Of a stretch of DNA of 64,000 nt, positions 33,001 to 37,238 are shown one piece after another. The stretch is from Afipia sp. GAS231 (GTDB taxonomy: Bacteria; Pseudomonadota; Alphaproteobacteria; Rhizobiales; Xanthobacteraceae): the NCBI RefSeq assembly GCF_900103365.1, contig NZ_LT629703.1, forward strand, positions 7,364,501 through 7,428,500, read 5' to 3'. Position numbers and translations under genes: made by a program. Below the pieces are notes generated by a model, which made no database searches, was not told the origin of the DNA, and was given only the letters and a program-made list of their open reading frames with translations. The first letter of the stretch is position 1, and the number at the start of each line of letters is the position of its first letter.

Positions 33001-34557
33001 ACGGTTCTCGTCAACGGCACGGCGACGCAGGGTTCGGTCGCGGCCAATGGCGCGGCGTCGCTCACGGCGGGCACCACGATTACCGGCAATACGCTGGCCA
33101 CCACCACCGGTGCAGGGTCGCTGTTTGCGGGCGGCGCGGTGAACTGGAACACGCTCAACGTGGCGGCCGCGCTCGGGGTGACCTCGACCGGCAGCAGCAT
33201 CACGCTCGCATCGGCCCACAGCGGCGGTAGCCAGACCTTGCAGGCCCGGCAGAACGTCGTATTCAACCAGCTCACCACCGACGGCACCGCCACCGATGCC
33301 GGCGATGTCGGCATCAACGCGGCGACCGGCGCGCTCGCGGGCGGATCGATCAATGCCCATGGATCCGCCAGCCTGATCGCGGCGACCTCCAATACCGGCC
33401 ATAACCTCACGACGGTGACCGGCGCAGCGTCCCTGCAGGGTCAGGTGATCAAGTGGGACAACCTGAATGTTGCGGGCTCCCTCGGGATCACGGCGACGAC
33501 TGGCGGCATCACGCTCGGCACCGCCATCAGCGGCGGCACGCAGAACCTGCATGCGGTCGACGACATCGTCTTCAGCCAGCTCACCACCAACGGCATCGCG
33601 GGCGATGCCGGCGACGTCAACCTGCGGTCCGACAACGGTTCGATCCTGGGCGGATCGGTGTTTGCCAACGGCAACGTGGCGCTCAACACCGGCAAGTCGC
33701 TGGCGCTCGACGGCCTGCGCGGCAACAGCATCTCGCTGTCGGCGCCCGGCGACATCACCATCAAGTCCGTCAGCGTTGTGAGGGAACTCGATCTCGCCGC
33801 CAACACGATCAACGTCACCGGCCGGCAGATTCGGTCCAATCCCTCGATCCCGCTGGTCATGAACGTGACCGGCTACAACGGCGGGATCGCGACCTCGGCC
33901 AATATCACGATCGATCCGGATGCCATCATCATCAACCAGTTCCGGGTGGTCGACGCCAACTTCGTCACCGACGCGCCGCAGGTCACCATCGTCAACGGCC
34001 TGGTGCCCGGTCAGTTGATGCTGACCACCGGGACCGAACGCATCCTGCTGGACAACCGTTCGCCGGCGCCGTCGAACTGGGCGACCCTGCAGCTCTATCA
34101 GCCGGGCGGCGCGTTCACGCTGATCCAGAGCTTCAACGCCAACTTCACCGACAGCTACGTGGTGCAATTCACCGGCGATATCTCGTCGACGGTATCGACC
34201 TATTCGGCCTCCCATGCCTGCTGCAGCATCTTCTCGGGCACGATGGCGATCCGCGACATCGCGAACGACGCCGAGGGTACCGAGACCATCACCTCCTGGT
34301 GGGCGCAGAAGACCGGCGCCGAGACGTTCTATCGGCTCGGCATCGCCGGCGACGCCCGGCTGCAGGCGCTGCAGTCGCCGAAACCGGTCGAAGTCATCGG
34401 CGACGGCCCGGCGGTCAATATCGAGGGGCTGACCGAGGCCAGAAAGCTTCGTCAGTTGCAACGCGAGGGGCACAAGGCCGGAAAACCCGGCTGGCGCAGC
34501 ACCGGACTTGGCGACAATGCGAGCCGCAATGTCGAACGGTTCGCGGCGGCGCAATAG
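12010..34557 (+). CDS. Giant filamentous adhesin, two-partner secretion exoprotein (TpsA, LktA-like)
   Basis: 7515 residues, about 22.5 kb in one frame. An extended signal peptide (to about residue 45, ending near DLRAQ) is followed by a TPS secretion domain: VTTSTVSGANAFNSFSQF, VNLYTPNGAQNLIN and YFADPYGFVVGKSG are the typical haemagglutinin-like motifs. Residues 300-2270 are degenerate beta-helix repeats. Around 2280-2560 and 4390-5880 come two blocks of a different, helix-like repeat rich in YANAQYQ. Between them are further beta repeats and a region rich in Asn/Thr/Ser. Residues 6499-7063 hold five 113-residue tandem repeats, followed by two diverged copies. The C-terminal 280 residues are non-repetitive. 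All 22 cysteines occur as 11 close pairs. The TpsB transporter gene follows 29 bases downstream. The expected role is surface attachment, to plant root, soil surfaces or other cells; this is inferred from the family. Confidence 0.9.
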   Translation: MSAFSAKSENHLTLRRLARLRLVSLLAIEQMLFLPVLSYDLRAQPITANQIVTDGHTATSVQTSGNVTSVTTSTVSGANAFNSFSQFGVGQGNTVNLYTPNGAQNLINIVRDAPAYVNGTLNSYANGKIGGNVYFADPYGFVVGKSGTVNVGSLNVSTPSKGFTDSIIGPNGAINGGAVSNLMSGSFPISPDGNIRILGRINAEDGVRLTGQNVVIGGAGMNWSERVNADHAVKFAASVNSNGLRSASGISVRNGSIHIGAANNATISGRLSARSRTTTPSTISVVAGKDIVVGKNAKLSVASKNADAGDIRFKAGGNLTVEAGASLDASSKTGNAGLVEMSANGVFDVATGIKIDLGAPNGKAGTLLVDPDYIVIGDPSQGDSGVTFSNATIAGFIAALGNTGLWQLTAPNYITLDAHAVIDLRRLDAATGTHSTANAYNVELIAPTITLMQGSQILAKAINTGGSTWTDGNVSLTAYSGQTLFVGAASATTGITVDGTITGRNITIEAKSEATSNFNSSTAGTMALIAETLAASLLGLNGGYVAASSTATVSIGTHANLNASGDISIRAIGKQDAEDPVVSASVLALGGFGSPVSAGVVVGQLSANVSTNVVSGAVVHALGAIEIKAVNDATADISAVGVSSTAQFAANVAYLLADVHTSTNVASGAGLSSGAAGITVAATNTNSFAASATSVSLAGAGGGIGAAIAISMIHTTADATFDANLGTSTTSRMAGGLQVAATSVTSRNVTSSSTSLGRNLIVNSLMPGPGAAGNFMTTFMASKLGSQFPLTVTGALSLTESNQSANASIGKAAAPRIYVTGDVAAVSHLVDDSIRTNSSASATSKDSVNPAFAISAAVAYGTYTHNSTATIGQGVIVNAAHIGVAATTELPNTNTWLVGDSIGTVFSHLNTNLGIVNDILTSYASASADSGSSTDSLAVAGAVSYFAVNTATTAWVSSGASLTATASDAMVTTAPPAVSGHTLPSQAWTGALNIVASSYVSSIDIGGNAGAAGILNGTGGSGSSVGGALSYVGITGKTIAGIGDAASVSSAGALKVAATSSNFLFEVAPTSGASAGSLTLNGITSIGFIDDTTHAAVSDTAILSAPTITISAAETISQFSTSGAIAIGGGSGIGLAVSYLNANTDTNAYIGDISNDRLAGDAVNTGSAGSVHADGLYVTATTTGRLTAASVAAVESDSRTASGGFFSKLKAVVALAGEDPSSGIIKSVTDAVEKASKAPSPGFSIDIAGSSSIAIVSLDTNAHIFGTSIDRYTSTSTTAATVVQAINNTTNNVASGSAALNLSLQTSAGSSAVAGALSLLISGNATKAYIDHTTINNNKTVAVQAMSGGYETAVGIGLAVGLDSNAFALAGSAGVISDSATAYISNSTISGSSAPSARQIDVDAYQTTNIGIGGGSLYISGGNGGLGLSITYASIGDPTGHAAVDAHVYQTSISSFDTLNVVANDASRISSGAAAGGISAGDGLAGAIVINSVSPTVTAYIGGTVGGTSAVILVSGTVTVSADSVHNASYDDSIANVLLAANGGQAAANGSGGVDFTGAAVAGGNQNNGGAAIFAVAGAVQVGASNAGMSLVVNTIGTTHAVSIGDIDLTAGSVQLTANDNSSIFGVAVGFGLATGEFAGVASTTVSTIRNHISAQIGDISVGAVTRVAASTGSIAVLASDSSRINGSAAAGGVSPDGAAVGLSIVYASIGNSITATIVNTMMTAAGDVTEFAKSNSSILTTAFGLAFASQLGAAGSVAVNSVSTDVIASVVNSDIIAQNNVGIASLNTDGIVVVSGALGVTIGPGEAGIGLSIVVNTIGGNTQSLIGTGSKVDALALGAGTLTVDSGDLNTPLDPSAANGATVTTPNLSESTASVHGLAVVATARQAIVANAVTAGLGVDPLAVGFAVVPITNVMGGRTEASITGALIDTRGAGSGSQAIDVTASSHTYSANYIISLAAGGPYGGAGAISTNVLNRHTIASISDSTVGTGTKVGNVQVKSVSTQAAADVVIGVAVALGGSGAASGIVNRFNADTESFVVGGAFNAQQLNVTAASTNGFFAEAGTGAASGANALAGSFIVAVTSNTTYAYAGDSSGTKLTTLNLGDSLQVSADSENKFKSLAVGAAGAGGDGTAGMVNVIAVSNDTRAGLYYVNLTQPGTGSAGVTVNAVENITINATTGAGGFGLVGQGLGAGANVAVLGSSLTAEIVEGGANFIHSPGLVSVTATTTKSIDVETVTVGAGGSTGIGAAIGVILLGTSAPADAAGQLNANGSGTLSSADAMTAATTITLSSAGIVAYRAALGASGIGLSDAQIRAAAQTEFSSLTQNGNLGHNTFAFNASGLALFAPKALSVNDLASYNALLAGGTVTNGVLTLTAAGVAAYRTAHGLSSSLGNQQVQSLANADYQGLVNQIGAYGYARYQALGSDVITFKIDGPGINAYRAQAISGLGLTCTSGSQCITDAQISTYANDQFQKLTDPANGTLSNGVITLSTPTGPSDLTGLNAFRAAAQADANAKATALASASGDPAPNPPVTVTDAQVQAYANAQYQFLIGHQDNGTQPAPYSVSAGISKANDSVTASIAGGTVNAANVNVVARANISTKNYATGVGASTGAGVGAAIAYTRVDDTVTASVTQATVNAAGLNVRAVTADGSTPAAKVEAHAGAGGMGAALGAAVADAVVNNNVTAVLGGGFALTGAASVAADDASNVRADAFGATAAGGLAVGVSVAASSKTSNVNASTLASSSLGATGLTISASSEGSSYAGAVAGVGGLLVAGAGADAKATDTSAVSAHLGSGNTIAVGTGTINVSATDTPDVKALSLGVSVAGGLSVGTATATATASPTVLAQLDGSSSLTDTLSAGTLTVIAVSNIAGTPSGTIPTTASTPSSTSDFTAGGTNAAAWAVAGSGAVYYAGSGTNATANNNSNVTANVDNYVRLPVGNVSILAGNTTNQVAYSTGVTIAGDLAIGVVITNANANTTTTASLGSNVLMAGGGTKSLALSAIGNDTNVAHSVAGSGGFLAGSGAGANTLDNSTVAAGVGNGNILSVKSLAILATHTDNYTTVADTLQAAAAGASGAAATHTANSIVTAGIGTNNTIAVSGASPGHCDVADCASDLTITANNIFNEVGSGPSANAGAGGGINGVGATSDITLNGTATVNIGKNTYITAGNDTIVNPGNVTVLATTTITGTDRVTLVTGGGIEGAGVRSSLTANVDNDVNIGAASAYDSGMLASPSSAAADQVVITSFGNIGIGTYTRSTANTSAYANTYGVAFVAAAAFANTSVTTNQNIVVGASVLTAFDNIDVTAGQSPNGSHSTYMTGDASAISFTRGLIAIPDARGNSTLNNNTSVNIASGASLNSGQNIVAGGYAGTVTATATGSGHGYELGFIPASDGHSNQSNGAHAELTVNGTLTAGIYNSLLITISCSDNASCLSVAPGGAPFSFSYTNAFDGTTLINTYFDQEVRSTLTNGLSASGNAFSLGQLFASGGTVTLNADHITGSGTVTAKGSPTISVNNASDANLVLTGAYIGVAAAGDIFFTGSANSFASGTPHLHSNPNGIATIAINNSYNPATFDTSTNGPTLLILGDVTNVNGLVTINNSLGSYGLAANLTGQQVNITVPNGAVAVSANDPSGIYIAGGSPFSEWQNFMVWPGGNPTAGAPVGDIAAAYLANTMFPNSGNADALNRSLYGSVGDHPNNFSTVFFGNCSYAAAGTCIGFHDRYTSWTDLAVSNSRNYDFNVGNSTDAMQPYIQYYAPTKSTDSTLTVGQQYAQANLTGSRNSFQIYGSQVAIKAGIININGSITAGRQTNYNIYLDPTLSAPPVVTTTTQTVNNNNNFGCLIDPATCTQTITQTSVNGGTISIFQYNYQHDVLTDPTTNAILTLVSDQFGKPLATYSAITNQITVANINASSGGGSVLLDGKIISTNQLGNIHVNGGYGNVAINNQTGLDLVVNGVNTGNTLAAAALTSTVTIIDKNITSGNNTSTYVYSPKTDAINVFKTAHGTAPTGDCTSANNCTVVGGSNGSYDPVSGLRFQWVQQATISRADTEVGTHWTFSNANQPWSYVGANGPSSTPQGVVTTGNSTSMAVFQETITGNVVHYGQTIPAYHGCSSGSAGGSCNFGFYENNNGYGDWVYNFPTNGTLYLTSSVKADNPFGINFGGNASGTVNIASNGNVIFSGRIVNPNGALAVASSSQQQLFNTTTGGNISQTSTGSILTQSASFTASGAIGSLAAPIRATMANAGTAPGGLSAQAGVGGVYLNLASGATLGQVSSGNTSTGFGDVNVTASGDLVAGANAQVTGRNITLISTLGGIGSIANPLPISANASLQTDGSYSGGIVNVVAHGDIGLTQTPASSAYSGDLRVGLIASASGDVLLNVPFGTILDASGQTASQTLTSAQVAAVSSALHLTALDGANDTALASVIAFSNTVNRDLGLYANLLQHGTVQTGSAPLTTSGLANFAIGALSSTDYTVFQSLTATTNSAISGGVLTLTANGITQFKAAAATALNIANPTSSQVQAYANSQYQAYALAIQNYANAQGTFVLGGDANSIAVYASRALTSADYTTFQNLTVTYGAVTSGQVTLTTAGLAQFRAGATAQLNNGSTATDAQVQAYANTLYQGFRTTVQAYAPTLYQSLATVFGQAYGSSWKTNSQVANFAANSAALLTLKTYGQLVNGVFTLSGGGIGDAAVANYAAAGLTSTQYGLFQTLTSTQYGSVSNGTLTLTAAGVANYASSVLGSGSANYTTFQTLTASGNSTVSAAGALTLTAAGVSANASAALGATYTAFQTLTSSGNATVSGSGLLLTATGIAAYASAALGAQSATFQNLTSGANGSLSNGVLTLTPAGVTFFTAAAAAAIGIATPSAAQVQGYANAQYQGYVQTIQSYANSQYQGYAQTIQAYASAKYQTYAQTIQGYANGQYQGYAQIIQTYAVGQYQPLQTATTFNATPAVAFSLLSASGSLQNGAFVLTNSGILSYAKSALSSANYGQFSSLLSNGTLSGGTFQLNGSGVSSLAQTALTQDYQNFEALYTNGSLVGNVWTLNAAGIAAFRKAASTAQNPNPTDAQVQAYANAQYQSYATNINGAANVQYQGYLSSISTAASTAYRNFAAEVLAIYNQNNNTPIAITALLGPNATFSPSDAQQFLLNYSWMMSAADRTAFLSLSNLGSIQNGTFVLNANNLATYAPTGLSTANFTAYSALLASGTLSGGVLTLTPAGLNNLAQIQLTPNYQSYINLTSSGALQNGNFVFSSAGVLSNAQAGVNAAYTSYQQLLANGTVTNGVFTLSSSGLTAYTAIAAAALGIASPTALQVQAYANQQYQNSLFVSANPAYQSYAQSISSGAQTQYTSLANQVFLYLQQRDQQSCPFGCPPRILAPGQTTVTDAQMAQYASQALSGSDLMAYQTFTNAANGAVSNGVLTLTSAGLAPASTLVLSTPLATAFNTLLGTGSVQGGQFVLNSATVLQNLQTLAANGSGASGVFQFNGAGILANASTALGTTGLQQLLASGTVQSATVNGVSTSSLVLNDPGVAYYASAALTAANYQTFQGLTASANGEVVNGVLTLSAAGIAQFSAATAAALHLGTASPTSAQVQAYANGQYQSFATTIKTYANSQFQGYGNSFQSYANNTFQPLQQQVLNYAINYLNVVIDPTGATYQNTNGSGGLGGSNCQGGCGVSIAITNAVLADWAHQASTDSRYNGPFGGGHFSSSDYASFTTLLGQGTVQTGTLTLSSTGLQSYYSSVASSSTVLNQSYQVFQSIVGAGNSTIQNGVLTLTSAGITNVRAAATTFLGNNPTDAQVQAFAAQTYVSDLTTIQGYAATQYQSYATSISSYGNTQYQSLVQTVQSYANSLYQADVATIQAYGNSQYQTLTANGTPQVSAGILSLVANSVYSSGQIVSTLSSAALLPSAGSVGTNAVASIVGRNVTLNAANSIGTTAPSVLIALTDLKNGTITSTQQAALSVATTPGSITFSATISAQALASLDVAHLGAGVTLNGNTLSGLTLANLPNGITVNDLTNVELAQTAPVYVNASGTFNATAGTTVYVQAAAATGQPVATLTVGQINAGGDVTLLAPQSIVAATNSAGAALFANQVVINPSNNAIGNLTLAATNAIGSAAAAFSYHINGKLISAQAGTDAYLTATGGDATFGKVFATNTISLTATNGNIVSYLAGVTMAANNIILNASGDVGTQNAPFTLQVGATGLLSGTIAGTAFIDSPTLATQNPVSLNVGNLTAVNGLTLISDAGITFGGAAGSSHGAVTVCSGPCLTGSTAVGGSITMAANASIQAAQLISLTAPGDIVLGQLTSTASPGSTVSVITVTSSGGAITANGDGHTNLTATAANAEVSLAANSVGTSTQRVSVNTPLLTATAGTGSIYLGSAADLRASQLSAIHGSVDIVSSGSLTLNSVLAGTATGASGTFNAKTLTANTGDLVIGAATSSGAMTVDSAGTLGFTQLTTTVGAIALTAAGDITGGALGAAAAFGVTSNTGSINLATANSGGSQTIQANQNVTFNALATTGVNGDIGNVTVNATNGFVLAQTVLVNGTATQGSVAANGSASLTAGTTNTGRVLTATTGSIIGGGLVDWTSLTTAAALGVTSTGGSINLATANSGGSQTIQANQNVTFNALATTGVNGDIGNVTVNATNGFVLAQTVLVNGTATQGSVAANGSASLTAGTTNTGRVLTATTGSIIGGGLVDWTSLTTAAALGVTSTGGSINLATANSGGSQTIQANQNVTFNALATTGVNGDVGDVAVNATNGFVLAQTVLVNGTATQGSVAANGSASLTAGTTNTGRVLTATTGSIIGGGLVDWTSLTTAAALGVTSTGGSINLATANSGGSQTIQANQNVTFNALATTGVNGDIGNVTVNATNGFVLAQTVLVNGTATQGSVAANGAASLTAATTNTGRVLTATTGSIIGGGLVDWTSLTTAKALGVTSNTGSVNLATANSGGSQTIQANQNVTFNALATTGVNGDIGNVTVNATNGFVLAQTVLVNGTATQGSVAANGAASLTAGTTITGNTLATTTGAGSLFAGGAVNWNTLNVAAALGVTSTGSSITLASAHSGGSQTLQARQNVVFNQLTTDGTATDAGDVGINAATGALAGGSINAHGSASLIAATSNTGHNLTTVTGAASLQGQVIKWDNLNVAGSLGITATTGGITLGTAISGGTQNLHAVDDIVFSQLTTNGIAGDAGDVNLRSDNGSILGGSVFANGNVALNTGKSLALDGLRGNSISLSAPGDITIKSVSVVRELDLAANTINVTGRQIRSNPSIPLVMNVTGYNGGIATSANITIDPDAIIINQFRVVDANFVTDAPQVTIVNGLVPGQLMLTTGTERILLDNRSPAPSNWATLQLYQPGGAFTLIQSFNANFTDSYVVQFTGDISSTVSTYSASHACCSIFSGTMAIRDIANDAEGTETITSWWAQKTGAETFYRLGIAGDARLQALQSPKPVEVIGDGPAVNIEGLTEARKLRQLQREGHKAGKPGWRSTGLGDNASRNVERFAAAQ
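18840..19690 (+). repeat. First block of helix-like repeat modules in the adhesin
   Basis: Roughly 280 residues (about 2280-2560 of the adhesin) in which the beta-helix pattern is interrupted. The modules combine a GxVxNGVLTLTAAGVAAYR-type segment with a DAQVQAYANAQYQ-type segment. The same two segment types recur in the larger block at 25180-29660, so the modules seem to have been copied within the gene. Confidence 0.75.
25180..29660 (+). repeat. Second, long block of helix-like repeat modules in the adhesin
   Basis: About 1490 residues made from units with TFQTLTASGNSTVSxGxLTLTAAGVxxY and QVQAYANxQYQxY. I count about twenty degenerate YAN-x-QYQ motifs. Many units begin or end at a repeated NGxLTLT core. 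The block is flanked by beta-helix sequence on both sides. Confidence 0.75.
26635..26835 (+). repeat. 45 bp tandem repeat inside the adhesin (15-residue unit)
   Basis: Four consecutive 45 bp units encode YANAQYQGYVQTIQS, YANSQYQGYAQTIQA, YASAKYQTYAQTIQG and YANGQYQGYAQIIQT, and a fifth, truncated unit starts YAVGQYQ. Tyrosines recur at fixed positions 1, 6 and 9 of the unit, which suggests a regular helical or solenoid structure. Confidence 0.9.
31504..33198 (+). repeat. Five tandem 339 bp repeats in the adhesin
   Basis: Units start at 31504, 31843, 32182, 32521 and 32860, each exactly 339 bp (113 residues, beginning LATANSGGSQTIQANQ). Units 1 and 2 are identical base for base by eye; unit 3 differs mainly in the segment around VNGDVGDVAVNA, and the end of unit 5 diverges. 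Two further diverged copies follow at about 33205 and 33514 with spacings of 345 and 309 bp. Confidence 0.95.
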
Positions 34558-34586
34558 ATGATAGGGAAGTGTTGCGGGATTTGGGT

Positions 34587-36245
34587 ATGCGGGGGTTAGG
34601 GGTAGCGTTGGGCGTCGTACTGGCTTTATTGGCCAGTGCTTCTGCGCGCGCGCAAATCCAGTCGATCAATCCCGGCGTGATCCAGAACGACATCGACCGG
34701 CAGCGCCAGCAGCTCGAGCAGCGGAGCGCGCCCCCCAAGCTTCAGGGACCTGCCGTGATCGGCGGCGAGCGGGAAAAGCCCGGAATCCTCAAACCCGGCG
34801 GCCCCAAATTCCGGCTTCGCAAGATTGAGTTCGATTCCTCGAAATTCATCACGGCGGAAGAACTCGACGAGATCGCCAAGAAGTATGTCGGCCAGGACGC
34901 CGATATTTCGACGCTTCAGCAGGTCGTCGCCGACATCAATGCCATCTATGCCGAGCGCGGCATCGTCACCGGTATCGCCACGCTGCCGGAGCAGGACGCC
35001 AATGGCGGCATCGTCAAGATCAAGCTGACCGAAGGACGGCTGCAGAACACCACCATCACCGGCAACCAGCAGACCGCGAAGTGGTACATCCTCGATCGCG
35101 TCAAGGAGCCCGAAGGCGAGATCCTCGACGTTCCCAAGCTTAATCGCGATGTGCTCTGGTTCAACCGGACCAACGACGTCCAGGTCAAGGCGCTGCTGCA
35201 GCCCGGATCTAGCTTCGGCCTGACCGACCTGAATTTCGCGGTCATCGAACCGCCGGTCGATACGCTGCAATTGTTCGTCGACAACCAGGGCGTCCAGAAC
35301 ACCGGCCGGCAGGAAGGCGGCATGTTCTACAAGCGCCATGGCCTGCTCGGCGTCGACGACCGCCTGACGTTCTACGGCGTGCGGTCGGACGGCAACCTCA
35401 ACGGCAATGTCGCCTACAACATCCCGATCAACCCCTGGGGCGGTCGCGTTGGTGTCAGCTATACGGAAGGCCAGATCAAGATCGTGCAGGGCCCGTTCGT
35501 CTCGCTCGACGTCACTGGCCGGTCGATGCAGTCTGCCGTCAATTTCAGCCAGCCGCTCTGGGTTACCCAGAACTGGATGCTGTTGTTCAACGCGGCGGAG
35601 ACGGAAGGCAACACGATGAGCCGGTTTTCGACCGTCGCCGTCACCAACGACCACTACGACAAGTCGACCGCCGGATTTGCGCTGACCAATTACGGCAACA
35701 CCTATTCGTTCACGGTGTCGCCGGCGATGAACTACGTCGAATGGCACGACCACATTCTGTTCGGCAACCGCACCTTCAACACCTATACCGGCACCGCGGT
35801 CGGGACTGCGACCGGGCCGGCCAACTTCAGCGCCACCGTGCTGGGAAGCTGGCAATATTCGCCGACGCATCTGTTGCCCGGCGACCAGATCTTCTCGATC
35901 GGCGGCCCGACCACCGTGCGCGGCTATCCCACCAATGCGGTCGCCGGCGACAGCGGCTACTACGTCAACGCCGAGCTGCACTACAACTGGTCGGCCATCC
36001 TCAAGGGGCTCGATACCTACCTCTTCACCGACTGGGGCGCGGTGTTCTCGACCTTCCCGGGGATCGTGGAGTTGAATTCGGTCGGGGGAGGGTTCTCCTG
36101 GACCTTCGCACCCTCGATCACGCTCGAGGCCAGCTACGCCACGCCGTTGAAGCTCGCCGTCAGCACCCAACGGCATTATGAGGCCTACACACGCCTCACA
36201 TTCCGGCCCTTGCTGATGTTCCCGAAGGTTGCGGCGGCACAGTGA
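34587..36245 (+). CDS. TpsB outer-membrane transporter (ShlB/FhaC family)
   Basis: 552 residues from the ATG at 34587; TTG 34572 or GTG 34569 are possible alternatives since AGGGAA (34563-34568) lies close to them. After a signal peptide (ending ASARAQ) comes an Arg/Gln-rich helix (IDRQRQQLEQR) that in FhaC plugs the pore. Next is a POTRA domain (FRLRKIEF...FITAEELDEIAKKYVGQ...LTEGRL) and a second, more diverged POTRA. A 16-strand barrel follows, with the family motif TVRGYP in the loop L6 region. The protein recognises the TPS domain of the adhesin in the periplasm and secretes it. The frame is open far upstream into the adhesin, but that part is a shadow. Confidence 0.92.
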   Translation: MRGLGVALGVVLALLASASARAQIQSINPGVIQNDIDRQRQQLEQRSAPPKLQGPAVIGGEREKPGILKPGGPKFRLRKIEFDSSKFITAEELDEIAKKYVGQDADISTLQQVVADINAIYAERGIVTGIATLPEQDANGGIVKIKLTEGRLQNTTITGNQQTAKWYILDRVKEPEGEILDVPKLNRDVLWFNRTNDVQVKALLQPGSSFGLTDLNFAVIEPPVDTLQLFVDNQGVQNTGRQEGGMFYKRHGLLGVDDRLTFYGVRSDGNLNGNVAYNIPINPWGGRVGVSYTEGQIKIVQGPFVSLDVTGRSMQSAVNFSQPLWVTQNWMLLFNAAETEGNTMSRFSTVAVTNDHYDKSTAGFALTNYGNTYSFTVSPAMNYVEWHDHILFGNRTFNTYTGTAVGTATGPANFSATVLGSWQYSPTHLLPGDQIFSIGGPTTVRGYPTNAVAGDSGYYVNAELHYNWSAILKGLDTYLFTDWGAVFSTFPGIVELNSVGGGFSWTFAPSITLEASYATPLKLAVSTQRHYEAYTRLTFRPLLMFPKVAAAQ

Positions 36246-36290
36246 TCTCGGACCGGTTGATGCCGACGGGCTCCTCTTGATCGAAGCGTC

Positions 36291-36812
36291 ATGATCGTGC
36301 AGCAATCGGGCCAATGGCTGCGAGGGAACGCTTTGTCCGCTGAATTTTCTGAAGAATTGGATCCTGGCATTGCATTGCAGCCGCGCCGGGGTTGGATTTT
36401 TCGATTGATCGCCGCACTCGGTGGCCTGGTGATCTTTGCCGGGGCGGCCGCCTATCTGTTTCTCAACTACTACGACCGTCTGCTTGACACAGCGCCGGCT
36501 GCGCAACTGCCGATCGCCGTGAGCGTCGAGGAAACCGTCTCGCTGGAGGATTTCAGGTCCTTTCAGCAAGACCTGACCGCGAAGCTCGAAGGGCTACATC
36601 AGGCTACTGCAGATCAGCAGGCTGACCTGCGAAGGCTCGCCGATCAGGTATCCGCTTTGGCCGCCAAGGTGGATAACCTCCAAAATGCCGCGGTTTCGGC
36701 TCCGATTCGGCCGCCGGTCGTGGCCATGAGCAAAAAGCCGGCTGCAAAAAGGCAACCCGCCAGCACGATTTCCGTCGGCGGAGCGCCGTTGCCCGCGCAA
36801 ACCCGTCAATAG
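36291..36812 (+). CDS. Membrane-anchored coiled-coil protein downstream of TpsB
   Basis: 173 residues with a cytoplasmic N-terminus of about 33 residues, one transmembrane helix ([24 protein letters not shown]) and then a heptad-rich segment (about residues 75-130: [43 protein letters not shown] when read across). It ends in a proline/lysine-rich tail. It lies 45 bases after tpsB on the same strand and is probably part of the same transcript. The arrangement suggests a periplasmic tether or spacer. I do not recognise a family, and a link to adhesin secretion is inferred from position only. Confidence 0.65.
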   Translation: MIVQQSGQWLRGNALSAEFSEELDPGIALQPRRGWIFRLIAALGGLVIFAGAAAYLFLNYYDRLLDTAPAAQLPIAVSVEETVSLEDFRSFQQDLTAKLEGLHQATADQQADLRRLADQVSALAAKVDNLQNAAVSAPIRPPVVAMSKKPAAKRQPASTISVGGAPLPAQTRQ

Positions 36813-36880
36813 CGGCTGATCATGTTGAGGCCGCCTTAGCGGTTTCCCTTGCAGTGCCTTGCCAGACGGACCTAAGCTGT

Positions 36881-36902
36881 CTCCCTAGATCAGAACAGGG
36901 AG
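36881..36902 (+). promoter_or_regulatory. Hairpin pairing with the cspA ribosome-binding site
   Basis: CTCCCT (36881-36886) can pair exactly with AGGGAG (36897-36902), which is the ribosome-binding site of the cold-shock gene; the loop is ten bases. It may form a small RNA structure that masks translation initiation. Visible in sequence; the function is inferred. Confidence 0.45.
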
Positions 36903-36910
36903 TGACGACG

Positions 36911-37114
36911 TTGGCGACAGGCACCGTAAAGTGGTTCAATGCAACAAAGGGCTTCGGATTCATCCAGCCCGACACCGGCGGCAAGGACGTGTTCGTCCAT
37001 ATTTCGGCTGTGGAGAAGGCCGGGCTCAGCAACCTCAACGAGGGCGCCAAAGTGAGCTACGAAGTCGTCGCCAACCGCGGCAAGGAATCGGCTGAAAATC
37101 TCAGGGTCGGCTAA
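36911..37114 (+). CDS. cspA: Cold-shock protein (CspA family)
   Basis: 67 residues, the usual size. It binds single-stranded RNA and DNA and acts as an RNA chaperone in the cytoplasm. The two nucleic-acid-binding motifs are complete: KGFGFI (RNP1) and VFVHI (RNP2), following the standard start [14 protein letters not shown] chose TTG at 36911 as start because it gives exactly the conserved N-terminus and has AGGGAG eight bases upstream; a GTG at 36902 would add three residues and overlap that site. Downstream at 37206-37238 lies a strong intrinsic terminator. It is a single-gene unit. Confidence 0.93.
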   Translation: MATGTVKWFNATKGFGFIQPDTGGKDVFVHISAVEKAGLSNLNEGAKVSYEVVANRGKESAENLRVG

Positions 37115-37205
37115 GCCGAACTTCGGAAGCTAAACTCCATCTTAATTCGGGTTTGACAGCGTGGAGTGGTCGCGGTCTTCGTAACTCACACCCCGACCTA
37201 ACAGA

Positions 37206-37238
37206 GCCGCCGCTGAACAGCTTCAGCGGCGGCTTTTT
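37206..37238 (+). terminator. Intrinsic terminator of the cold-shock gene
   Basis: A perfect 12 bp stem (GCCGCCGCTGAA / TTCAGCGGCGGC) with a four-base loop is followed by TTTTT. It lies about 90 bases after the cspA stop. Confidence 0.9.

Noticed and set aside
31152..34554. Very long minus-strand frames opposite the adhesin 3' end (752 and 1110 codons)
   Set aside because: They mirror the tandem 339 bp repeats and GC-rich codon pattern of the adhesin, have low-complexity Pro/Val or Arg/Asp/Gly composition, and no ribosome-binding site. They are antisense shadows.
33453..34586. Extended N-terminus for the TpsB transporter
   Set aside because: The added 378 codons overlap the adhesin in another frame and lack any domain; the signal peptide begins at 34587.
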